From UBA6168 sp964573725 (lineage in GTDB: Bacteria > Bacteroidota > Bacteroidia > Chitinophagales > Saprospiraceae): a stretch of 60,461 nt of DNA. Below, piece by piece: positions 8,216 through 16,039 of the stretch. The stretch lies in the NCBI GenBank assembly GCA_964573725.1, contig CAZNLJ010000030.1, positions 1 through 60,461 on the forward strand, in the 5' to 3' direction. The position numbers and the translations under genes were made by a program. The notes beneath the pieces were generated by a model. The model searched no databases. It saw only the letters and a list, made by a program, of their open reading frames with translations, and was not told where the DNA came from. The number at the start of each line of letters is the position of its first letter. Position 1 is the first letter of the stretch.

Positions 8216-8899
8216 ATGGGACACCTGGTCGCACCTTCCCTCCTGGCCGCTGATTTCACCGACCTTCGCAACGCCCTTTCCCTCGTGGAGGAGAGTGAGG
8301 CGGACTGGTTCCACCTCGATGTCATGGACGGCCGTTTCGTGCCGAACATCAGCTTCGGCCAGTTCATCATCGAATCGATGCGGCCCCTGGTCCGCAAACC
8401 GTTCGACGTCCACCTGATGATCCTGGAGCCCGAGAAATACCTCGCCGAATTCCGCCGGGCCGGGGCCGATATCCTCACCGTCCATTACGAAGCCTGTATA
8501 CACCTGCACCGCACCATCCAACAAATCCATGACCTCGGCGCCAAGGCCGGCGTCGCCCTCAACCCGCATACCCCCGTCTCCCTACTGACCGATATCCTCG
8601 GCGACATCGACCTGGTCTGCCTCATGTCCGTCAATCCCGGCTTCGGCGGGCAACAGTTCATTTACCAGACCATTCCCCGCATCCGTGCGTTGCGGGCGGA
8701 AATCACCGCCCGTAACCTCCAGGTCCGCATCGAGGTGGACGGCGGGGTCGGCCTGCAAAATGCCGCTGCGATCCTGGAAGCCGGCGCGGACGTACTGGTT
8801 GCCGGCAGCAGCGTCTTCCGTGCGGCCGACCCCGTCCGGGCGATCGCCGCACTCAAATCCCTCGGCCCGGCGGCCGGCAACTATGCCTCATGGTCCTGA
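8216..8899 (+). CDS. rpe: Ribulose-phosphate 3-epimerase
   Basis: Interconverts ribulose 5-phosphate and xylulose 5-phosphate in the pentose phosphate pathway. The 227-residue TIM barrel contains APSLLAADF (residues 6-14), HLDVMDGRFVPN, FDVHLMI, MSVNPGFGGQ (the phosphate-gripping loop) and RIEVDGGV. The metal-binding His and catalytic Asp residues are all present. A sequence close to the -7 consensus (TATTTTCG, 8087-8094) lies upstream, with low certainty. The gene overlaps the next one by 10 bp, so the two are probably translated from one message. Confidence 0.97.
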   Translation: MGHLVAPSLLAADFTDLRNALSLVEESEADWFHLDVMDGRFVPNISFGQFIIESMRPLVRKPFDVHLMILEPEKYLAEFRRAGADILTVHYEACIHLHRTIQQIHDLGAKAGVALNPHTPVSLLTDILGDIDLVCLMSVNPGFGGQQFIYQTIPRIRALRAEITARNLQVRIEVDGGVGLQNAAAILEAGADVLVAGSSVFRAADPVRAIAALKSLGPAAGNYASWS

Positions 8900-11166
8900 C
8901 CCTTCCCCCGCTCCCGGCCCGCCCCCTTTCCAGCTTCCTCCTGACGCTGGCCCTGCTCCTGTGGGCCGGTGTCGGCGGCAGTGCCCAATCCGCCGCAACA
9001 CCCATCGGGACCGACTCCCTACCGCCCGAACAACCCGCCGCCTCCCGCATCGTCATCCGGTGGTCCGACGATTTTTTCTTCGAAATTTCCGGTACGGACA
9101 CCTTGAAGCGGATGGTGGGTCATGTGGAACTCACCCAGGATACGGTGTTCATGACTTGTGACAGTGCCCTGCTGCGCAACAGCGACGACGTTTTCGCCTG
9201 GGGTAACTTCATCCTGCAACAGGGGGATTCCCTCACCATCTTCTCCGACTCCGCCCGATACAATGGCCGGACCGGCTTCGCCGAGCTGTTCGGCCAGGTC
9301 GTCCTGCTCAAGGGGAACCAACGCCTCTTCACCAACCAACTGACCTATGACAAACACGCCAAGACCGCCATTTGGCGTACCGGTGCCGTCCTGACCCGCG
9401 ACACGACCCGCCTGACCAGCCGCCGCGGGTATTACCATACCGAATCCGGAGAGATCTTTTTCGGCGACAGCGTCCGCGTGGCGGATTCCGACTTCCAACT
9501 CCGGTCGGATACCCTCGCGTTCCATACCCATACCGGTGTGGCCAGCTTCCTGGGCCCGACCCTCCTGGCCGTGGATTCCGCCCTGGTCTATACGGAAAGC
9601 GGCTTTTTCGACACCAAACTTCGGAAAGCCGCCTTCACCCTCCGTCCCCAATACCGCAAAGGCGACGAACGGGCCTGGGCCCAATCCATCCGGTATGATG
9701 TCGCCGAATCGGAAATCACCCTATCCGGTGATGCCCACGTGGAAGACAGCACCACCCTCGCCCGGGCCGCGTTCATCCGGCACCGGGAAAAGGACGGTTT
9801 TTTTGTCCTTCGCGGCGCTGCTTTCGTCGATGACCGCAAAGCGCAGCGCCTCCTTAAAGGTGACACCATCTTCTACCAGGAGGAACCGGAGGTCTATTTC
9901 ATCGGGGGCGATGCGCACATCGAGGACGGGGACCAAATCGTCGATGCCGACACCGTCGCCTACGACGGGTCGGCGGACCAGGGAACGGCGACCGGCCGCG
10001 TCATCTGGCAGGATACGCTGGAAAAGACCATTGTCCGGTGTGCGGTGGCCCGTTTTTCCAAAGGCCGGGATTACCTACAGGCACTTGGGGATTCCCTAAG
10101 GCCCAGGCCGCTGCTGATCCGGATGATCGACGGCGATTCCCTGTTCATCGCCGCGGACACCCTGTTGTCCTTCCGACTGACGACGGCGTCGACCGATTCC
10201 ATGACCACTGCGGCCCCACCTGCCGACAGCAGCGCCGCCCCTACCCCGCCATCGGATTCGCCCACCCCACCGCTTCTTCCGGAAACGGCTGCTCCGGCGG
10301 ATACCGATGCCGATTCCCGATTCCCGGAAGTACCGGGCCGGCTGTTCGATCCGGATACCCTCCGGGCCGAACCCTCGGTCGACCGGACCGACCTACAACT
10401 GTTGCCGGAAGTCCGCATGCCGGCAGTGGATTCGCTGCTGCCGACGGATTCGACCGGATCGACGGCCACAGGGCCTGTCATTCCGCCCGATTCCGCCCGA
10501 ACCAGGGAGCCGGACCGGCTCATCCTCGCCTACCATGATGTCCGGATATTCAAATCCGACCTGCAGGCCGTCTGTGACTCCCTGACCTACAGCACGGCCG
10601 ATTCCATGTTCCGGCTGTTTGTAGCTCCGGTCATTTGGTCGGACACTTCCCAATTTACCGCCGACACGACCTTCATCCAATTGGCCGACGACCAGATCGA
10701 CCGGATATACCTCCGGCAGAACGCATTCATCGTCAATTCCCCCGACCTGGTCTTTTTCAACCAGGTGAAGGGGCGGAACAGCACGGCCTATTTCCGGGAA
10801 GGGGACATCCACCGGGTCCGGGTGCGGGGGAACGCCGCCTCCACCTACTACCCCCGGGACGACGCGGATGCCTATCTCGGCGTGATCGAGTCGGTTTGCA
10901 GCGACATGGTCATGGAGTTCGGGGAGGGCGGGTCCGTGGAAGGGATCCGGTTCTATGCACAACCGACGATGCACATGTCGCCCATGCGGGAAGCGGATCA
11001 CGACGCATTGCGGATGGAGGGTTTTTCCTGGCAGGAAAACCGGCGCCCGGTCGGCGTGGAGGGGGTATTGGCACCTCGCCGGGCCAGCGGAGGAGGCGGA
11101 GGCCCGGCTCCCGCATCATCCCCGCAGGGACGACCGGCCGTACCTCCGGCGGAACCGGAAAAGTGA
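8890..11166 (+). CDS. OstA/LptA-like envelope protein
   Basis: The 758-residue protein has a signal peptide (about residues 13-33, ending VGGSAQ). Residues 50-430 consist of repeated beta-rich OstA/LptA-type segments (GHVELTQDTVFMTCDSALL, GNFILQQGDSLTIFSDSARY, GDAHIEDGDQIVDADTVAY). A low-complexity linker rich in Pro, Ser, Thr and Asp runs from about 437 to 540, and a second OstA-like block follows (YHDVRIFKSDLQAVCDSL, then SPDLVFFNQVKG). In Proteobacteria such domains carry lipopolysaccharide across the periplasm (LptA, and the N-terminal part of LptD). By inference this is a periplasmic or outer-membrane-associated lipid-transport factor; no C-terminal LptD barrel is present. Overlaps rpe by 10 bp and converges on the VOC gene with 15 bp between stops. 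Confidence 0.8.
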   Translation: MVLTLPPLPARPLSSFLLTLALLLWAGVGGSAQSAATPIGTDSLPPEQPAASRIVIRWSDDFFFEISGTDTLKRMVGHVELTQDTVFMTCDSALLRNSDDVFAWGNFILQQGDSLTIFSDSARYNGRTGFAELFGQVVLLKGNQRLFTNQLTYDKHAKTAIWRTGAVLTRDTTRLTSRRGYYHTESGEIFFGDSVRVADSDFQLRSDTLAFHTHTGVASFLGPTLLAVDSALVYTESGFFDTKLRKAAFTLRPQYRKGDERAWAQSIRYDVAESEITLSGDAHVEDSTTLARAAFIRHREKDGFFVLRGAAFVDDRKAQRLLKGDTIFYQEEPEVYFIGGDAHIEDGDQIVDADTVAYDGSADQGTATGRVIWQDTLEKTIVRCAVARFSKGRDYLQALGDSLRPRPLLIRMIDGDSLFIAADTLLSFRLTTASTDSMTTAAPPADSSAAPTPPSDSPTPPLLPETAAPADTDADSRFPEVPGRLFDPDTLRAEPSVDRTDLQLLPEVRMPAVDSLLPTDSTGSTATGPVIPPDSARTREPDRLILAYHDVRIFKSDLQAVCDSLTYSTADSMFRLFVAPVIWSDTSQFTADTTFIQLADDQIDRIYLRQNAFIVNSPDLVFFNQVKGRNSTAYFREGDIHRVRVRGNAASTYYPRDDADAYLGVIESVCSDMVMEFGEGGSVEGIRFYAQPTMHMSPMREADHDALRMEGFSWQENRRPVGVEGVLAPRRASGGGGGPAPASSPQGRPAVPPAEPEK

Positions 11167-11181
11167 TCCGGGGGAGGATTC

Positions 11182-12246
11182 TCAGCGGACCCGGTTGAAG
11201 CGCAAGGCCCGAAGCATCCAGTTGGGCAAGGCCTTGCCGGGCGGAAACTTGCGCAGGTCCAGGTACCAGCCCAATTTCTTGAGCACCGGAATCTTATGGG
11301 TTTCGACGAATTCAATGAGCGTACCGTCCGGATCCTCGATATAACTGAAATGCCCGGCCGCCTCCCCCATGTCGAAGGAATCCGAACTGTCCACCGTAAA
11401 TGGATAACCCAGGGCCTCGCATTTCCGACGCATGGCGGCCATGCCGCTGATATCGAAGCAGAGGTGGATATAACCGAGGTCCCCCCAGTAACGGCCTTCA
11501 AAGATTTTGCGGACCGGACAATCCTTCACTTCCACCAGTTCGATTTCGAAATCGCCCAATAAGCGGGAAAAGGCACCGAGCGGCGGCCGGCTGTGCCGCA
11601 ACAGCACCCGGCGGCAGACCCGCTCTCCACCGGGGATGCCGGCATGGGCGGAGAAGGGGCCGGTCCGGTCATAAACCACCGTATCACAACCCAGCACCTT
11701 CCCGTAGAAATCAATCGAGCGATCCATGTCGCTGACCCCGATCACGGCGCCGTATACCCCGCCATTCTGGCGTTTGCCCCGCGTAAACCAGGAACGGCCT
11801 TCCGTCACCTCGATGAGATTACCGCTCAGGTCCTTCAGGAAGAAATGCGGGTCTCCCGCCGGATTCCTTTCCGGGGGGGTGAGCGGTTCCAGCCCATTTT
11901 CCGAGAGGAAGCGAAAGGTGGCGGCCACATCGGCGGATTTGACTTTCATGATGAAGATCCCGAGGTCTCCCAGGACCGGCTCGAAGGTCGGCGGCTGAGG
12001 TTCCCGTTCGGTGTATTGCCAGATTTCCAGGCCGCCGCCGCCCCGCAGGTTGATGGCCAGGATGGCGTGCCGCTTACGGGGTTCTCCGCCCGTGTAGGGA
12101 AGCATCAGCCCGGCGACCGCCGCCTCATCGAAAATCGGAATGTCGAAACCCAGGTAATCGCGGTACCATTTCCAGGTCGTATGCACACAACTGTTGCCCA
12201 GGCCCACCTGTTGGATGCCTGCAATGGCCGGAGAAGCGTTTATCAT
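11182..12246 (-). CDS. VOC (glyoxalase/dioxygenase) superfamily protein with two modules
   Basis: The 354-residue protein holds two betaalphabetabetabeta modules of the vicinal-oxygen-chelate superfamily: residues about 10-150 (IQQVGLGNSCVHTTWKWYRD to FFLKDLSGNLIEVTE) and about 165-320 (YGAVIGVSDMDRSIDFYGK to FSYIEDPDGTLIEFVETHKI). The strand motifs ending in a Glu (NLIEV, TLIEF) are where a metal ligand normally sits. Substrate cannot be deduced; the superfamily includes glyoxalase I, ring-cleaving dioxygenases and epimerases. It lies 66 bp downstream of TMCC-A on the same strand and may share its transcript. Confidence 0.85.
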   Translation of the reverse strand: MINASPAIAGIQQVGLGNSCVHTTWKWYRDYLGFDIPIFDEAAVAGLMLPYTGGEPRKRHAILAINLRGGGGLEIWQYTEREPQPPTFEPVLGDLGIFIMKVKSADVAATFRFLSENGLEPLTPPERNPAGDPHFFLKDLSGNLIEVTEGRSWFTRGKRQNGGVYGAVIGVSDMDRSIDFYGKVLGCDTVVYDRTGPFSAHAGIPGGERVCRRVLLRHSRPPLGAFSRLLGDFEIELVEVKDCPVRKIFEGRYWGDLGYIHLCFDISGMAAMRRKCEALGYPFTVDSSDSFDMGEAAGHFSYIEDPDGTLIEFVETHKIPVLKKLGWYLDLRKFPPGKALPNWMLRALRFNRVR

Positions 12247-12312
12247 GAATGGAATAGCTTAAGTGAATCTTTGTTTGAGCGCGCAATCCGGCGGCAGGTC
12301 GCCGCCCCCGGA

Positions 12313-13341
12313 TCAGTGGAAAAGGTCGTCATAGGATTTGGAGCCCGAGGCCCCTCCCTTGCTCCGCCCCTGTTGCAAGGATTCCGGACGCCGCATGGGC
12401 AGGTCCAGCGTATCCGAGCCTGTCGGCTTCTGACCTAACAGCAGCAGGGTGCTTTTCCGTTCCCACTCTTCCAGCATTTGCAGGCCCTCCTCCTGGAAAA
12501 CGCCTTGTTGCAGGTCGATGGAGTCCATGAAATTGGCGGACATTTCCATGAAACGCTCCATTTCACCGACCTTGCTGGCCACATCGTCGGCGATATTTTC
12601 CAGGGCCAGGTCGAACATGGCCCGTTTGTCCGGATCGCCGGAGATGACGCTCATCGCGGACTTCATGGCGGAGTGGGAGGCACGGATGGCCTTCCGTTCC
12701 TGCTCCTTGAGTTTCACCTGGTCCTTGGTATCCTCGAGCAGGATTTCGGCGTTCTTGTACATCTTGTCGAGGATCCGGTACAGGATCTCCATGCGGCTGT
12801 GCAGCTGTGCATATTTTTCGTTGGTTTCCTGGAGGCGGGCGGCCTTGCGGGTGGCCAGGACGATTTGGCTTTCGTTCTGTTGCTGCCGGGCCACGCTGGC
12901 CAGCTTCAGGTTGCGGTCCACTTCCTTGTTGTTTTCCTCCATCAAGGTGCTCATCTTGCGGATTTGACCTTTGAGGTTACCGATCTGGCGGCTCATCTTG
13001 CCGAGGTTCCCCTCCAATTCCTCGACATAGCTCTTGAGGATGCCGATGGGGTCGATCTGGACGAACAGGCCGGTCAGCCAGCGCATGAATGATTTGTACA
13101 TATACCAGATCAGGTTGCGCATCTTGGGGTCCAGCAGGACATAGACCAAGGCCGCCAGAACGGACACCATCAGGACCAGATAAATGGTCTGCTGGGCCAG
13201 TTCCACCAGGATAGGCAGGAATTTCACAAAAAGATAACCTGCCCCGCCCAGGATGGCAACCAGGAAGATGGCGCCGGCGATGCCCTCCGGCCGCTGCCAA
13301 AATGATTTCTTGCCGTAATTGGGTGGAGTGATTTCAGCCAT
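12313..13341 (-). CDS. Membrane-anchored coiled-coil protein (TMCC-A), paralogue of the 41.2-kb gene
   Basis: I do not recognise a named family. The 342-residue protein starts MAEITPPNYGKKSFWQRPEG, has two hydrophobic segments (about 21-42 and 48-70), then a long cytoplasmic-type coiled coil (about 95-300, rich in Glu, Lys, Gln, Arg), and a polar tail ending YDDLFH. The start at 13341 removes 20 non-conserved residues of the longer frame and places FWQRPE near the N-terminus, as in the paralogue. Collinear similarity to the product of 41234-42241 covers the whole length: FWQRPE, DPI near residue 97, SAMKSAM/SAMRSA, then SANFMDSIDLQQGVFQEEGLQ versus SSDFMQTMDLREGVYSSQG. Function unknown; a scaffold or membrane-stress role is only a guess. 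Confidence 0.85.
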   Translation of the reverse strand: MAEITPPNYGKKSFWQRPEGIAGAIFLVAILGGAGYLFVKFLPILVELAQQTIYLVLMVSVLAALVYVLLDPKMRNLIWYMYKSFMRWLTGLFVQIDPIGILKSYVEELEGNLGKMSRQIGNLKGQIRKMSTLMEENNKEVDRNLKLASVARQQQNESQIVLATRKAARLQETNEKYAQLHSRMEILYRILDKMYKNAEILLEDTKDQVKLKEQERKAIRASHSAMKSAMSVISGDPDKRAMFDLALENIADDVASKVGEMERFMEMSANFMDSIDLQQGVFQEEGLQMLEEWERKSTLLLLGQKPTGSDTLDLPMRRPESLQQGRSKGGASGSKSYDDLFH

Positions 13342-13406
13342 GTTTCCGCAATTTGTTTGACTTACTGGTGGGGCGGCCGCCGGATATCGGGACGAACCCA
13401 CATCTG

Positions 13407-13414
13407 CAATGATA
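13407..13414 (-). promoter_or_regulatory. Possible promoter of TMCC-A
   Basis: On the minus strand TATCATTG (7 of 8 to TAnnTTTG) is preceded at 20 bp by a run of T. A similar element, TATCGTTG, lies before the paralogue. The match is imperfect. Confidence 0.4.
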
Positions 13415-13461
13415 GGGAACGGTCGTCGAAACGTAAAAAAAAACAGACGAAGCGAGGCCTG

Positions 13462-14343
13462 TCACCTGTAAAATTCCCCTTTGCTGGCGGCGAGTGTCTG
13501 CTGGAGCAGGGACACGACGGTCATCGGGCCCACACCGCCCGGTACCGGGGTGATATGGCTGCAACGGGGAGCGACGGCATCGAAATCGACGTCGCCTACC
13601 AAGCGGTGGCCTTTCGCCGCGGTAGGATCGGCCACCCGGTTGATACCCACATCGATGACGACGGCCCCCTCCCGGACCATATCCGCGGTGACGAATCGGG
13701 GCCGGCCGATGGCGGCCACCACGATATCCGCCTGACGGACCAGGGCCGGCAAATCCTTCGTCCGGCTATGGGTAAGGGTGACGGTACAATCCCCCGGGTA
13801 ACCCTTCCGGGACAACAACACGGCCATGGGGGTACCCACGATGTTGCTGCGTCCGATGACCACGGCATGTTTTCCGGCCGTTTCGATCCCGTAACGCGAG
13901 AGGATGGTCAGGATGCCCGCCGGGGTGGCCGGCAGGTATCCGGGCATGCCGAGCGCCATCCTGCCGAAATTGACCGGATGGAAACCGTCGACGTCCTTGC
14001 GCGGGTCGATGGCCAGGGTGATCCGTTCCTCGTTGATATGCGGGGGCAAGGGCAGCTGGACGATGAATCCGTCGATATCGGGATGATGGTTGAGTTCGTC
14101 GACGACGGCCAGCAGTTCCGCTTCCGAAATGTCGGCGGGGCGTTCGACCAGCGTCGACCGGAAACCGACCTGTTCGCAGGAAGCGACCTTGTTGCGGACG
14201 TACACCCGGCTGGCGGGGTTGTCACCCACCAGGACAGCAGCCAGATGGGGGCGTTTCCCTCCTGTGCGCAGCAATTCCTCCACGGCAACGGCCAGCTCCC
14301 GTTTGATGGTGGCGGCCAGTTGCTTTCCATCCAGTATTTCCAT
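13462..14343 (-). CDS. folD: Bifunctional methylenetetrahydrofolate dehydrogenase/cyclohydrolase
   Basis: Oxidises 5,10-methylene-THF to methenyl-THF with NADP and hydrolyses it to 10-formyl-THF. The 293-residue protein shows YVRNKVASCE, whose Tyr48 and Lys52 are the catalytic pair, GFIVQLPLPPHI, DPRKDVDGFHPVN, the nucleotide-binding loop VVIGRSNIVGTPMA, and the C-terminal signature HITPVPGGVGPMTV. All are canonical. It sits 51 bp downstream of the lipase gene and 120 bp before TMCC-A, all on the same strand; no functional link among them is evident. Confidence 0.98.
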   Translation of the reverse strand: MEILDGKQLAATIKRELAVAVEELLRTGGKRPHLAAVLVGDNPASRVYVRNKVASCEQVGFRSTLVERPADISEAELLAVVDELNHHPDIDGFIVQLPLPPHINEERITLAIDPRKDVDGFHPVNFGRMALGMPGYLPATPAGILTILSRYGIETAGKHAVVIGRSNIVGTPMAVLLSRKGYPGDCTVTLTHSRTKDLPALVRQADIVVAAIGRPRFVTADMVREGAVVIDVGINRVADPTAAKGHRLVGDVDFDAVAPRCSHITPVPGGVGPMTVVSLLQQTLAASKGEFYR

Positions 14344-14394
14344 AAAACGATTTTTAGGTCCCGGGATTCTCGTTGCCGGGCCGCACCCGATCGG

Positions 14395-15831
14395 TCAGTG
14401 CGTCACCACCAAGGGGTGGGTGACACCGGGTTGACCGCTCAGCCGCAACCAATAATAACCCGGTTCCAGGTCGCCCAGGTCCAGGGTGTGCGTGCCGGCG
14501 GCCGGCAGGGAGAAGTGCCGCACGCACCGGCCCGTCGCGTCGAATACCTGCAAGGTACCGGCCCGGGACAGGCCGCTGACCGTCAGCCGGTCCTGCGCCG
14601 GATTGGGATATACCGACATGGCGCTGCGCGTCGCCTCCGCCACATCGACCAAAGGTTCCAGCTGTTGGTATTGCGCAAAAAAGTTGATCATGGTCGGTAC
14701 CGCCAGGAAAGCACAGGTCAGGTGGTTGGAAAAGGAACTGATGTTCACCGCCTGCACGTCGGGGGCACCGGCCGCCGTCATGGCTGTTGCGGCAAGGGTG
14801 CTGTTTTCATAGGGCACCTGCTCGTCGGCCGCACAATAGAGGAGCCTGGTCGGCGCGACCGGCGTCCAGGTGTAGGTGTCGTTTTCCGACATCCGCTGGT
14901 TGGCCGGGTGGTCCGCCTGGTCGGACACGGCCTGTACGAACTCATCGCGCAGGACCTTGAGGGGAATGACCGCACCTTCGTTGGCCTGCAGCAGGTCCGT
15001 GAGCGCATCGTTCAATTCCCCCAATCCGATCTCGTCCTGCCAGTACTGTGCCACCACGGGAAGATATTCCGGACGAAAGGCATCCGCAAAGTCGGCGAAC
15101 AGGTCCCCGTACACATATTGGTAGGAGATGATGGTATTGACCAGATAGCCCGGACGGTCGTATTCGGCACCGGACAGGATCAGGTCGCGCATGACTTCCC
15201 CGATGCTGTAGGGACCGGACATGGGAGCGGCGGCCGTCACGGTGAAGGCGCCGGCCAGCTCCTGGTCGACCTTGCGGTGCATCGCCATGGCGGCATGCCC
15301 GCCCTGGGAGTATCCCGTCAGGAAGAGCTGCCCGTTCAGGGTGACACCGGCCTGCTCGGCGAAAGCGACCGTCGCCTGCAACAGGTCCGTCCCGACCCAG
15401 GCTTCCGAAGCGGCATGCACGTAAGGATGGATACCCGGCGAGACCCCGAGGCCGAGATAATCCGGGGCAAAGGAAACATAACCCTTTCCGCACAAGGCGA
15501 CGGCGATATCCGAATCGAAGACCAGGTTGGAAGGTACTTCGTCGTTCGTGCTCGACGTACCATGCATGTAGCAGGCGAGCGGGTACTTGAACTGGAGGTC
15601 GTCGGGCAGGCAGACCAAGCCCGATGCGACGGTCGGAGCCCCGGTGACGTCCGTCGTCTCATAAGTCACCCGGTATCGGTCCGCCCCGCAATGGAAAGGC
15701 TGGAAGAACTGCAGCTGGAGGGCATCCTTGGTGATATTCCCCAGGAATTCCGCACTGAGTATCGACTGCGCTGGAGCCGTACTGAAAAAAGACAGCGACA
15801 GCAGCCAGCATGCGATGTGTTTCGTTTTCAT
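14395..15831 (-). CDS. Secreted lipase-like alpha/beta hydrolase with type A T9SS sorting domain
   Basis: The 478-residue protein has a signal peptide (residues 1-22, MKTKHIACWLLSLSFFSTAP then AQ), an alpha/beta-hydrolase domain resembling fungal-type secretory lipases, and a C-terminal sorting domain. The nucleophile elbow is GYSQGG with Ser175; CAADEQVPYEN supplies the likely acid and SFSNHLTC the histidine. YMHGTSS and FAPDYLGLG are typical flanking motifs. The C-terminus begins SVYPNPAQDRLTV and ends LVVTH, the pattern recognised by the type IX system. Start 15831 was chosen over 15870 because it begins the signal peptide. Likely releases fatty acids or acyl chains outside the cell; substrate unproven. 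Confidence 0.88.
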   Translation of the reverse strand: MKTKHIACWLLSLSFFSTAPAQSILSAEFLGNITKDALQLQFFQPFHCGADRYRVTYETTDVTGAPTVASGLVCLPDDLQFKYPLACYMHGTSSTNDEVPSNLVFDSDIAVALCGKGYVSFAPDYLGLGVSPGIHPYVHAASEAWVGTDLLQATVAFAEQAGVTLNGQLFLTGYSQGGHAAMAMHRKVDQELAGAFTVTAAAPMSGPYSIGEVMRDLILSGAEYDRPGYLVNTIISYQYVYGDLFADFADAFRPEYLPVVAQYWQDEIGLGELNDALTDLLQANEGAVIPLKVLRDEFVQAVSDQADHPANQRMSENDTYTWTPVAPTRLLYCAADEQVPYENSTLAATAMTAAGAPDVQAVNISSFSNHLTCAFLAVPTMINFFAQYQQLEPLVDVAEATRSAMSVYPNPAQDRLTVSGLSRAGTLQVFDATGRCVRHFSLPAAGTHTLDLGDLEPGYYWLRLSGQPGVTHPLVVTH

Positions 15832-16039
15832 GGAAACCCTTGTAAAGGTGAGGTCAATATAGACAATCAATTGATATTCAATTTAAAGAAAGGAGATGAA
15901 CACCCTTTGGGGAAAAGGTCGGCCCAGGCCGTCCCGGCGGTTCCGAACCCCGTCGATTCCCGGCGGATAAAGATAAGGCGAAAAAGGCGAAAATCCAGCG
16001 GTGTCCGGGAAGCGGCATCCGCCGGAGGCGGCCGGGGGA

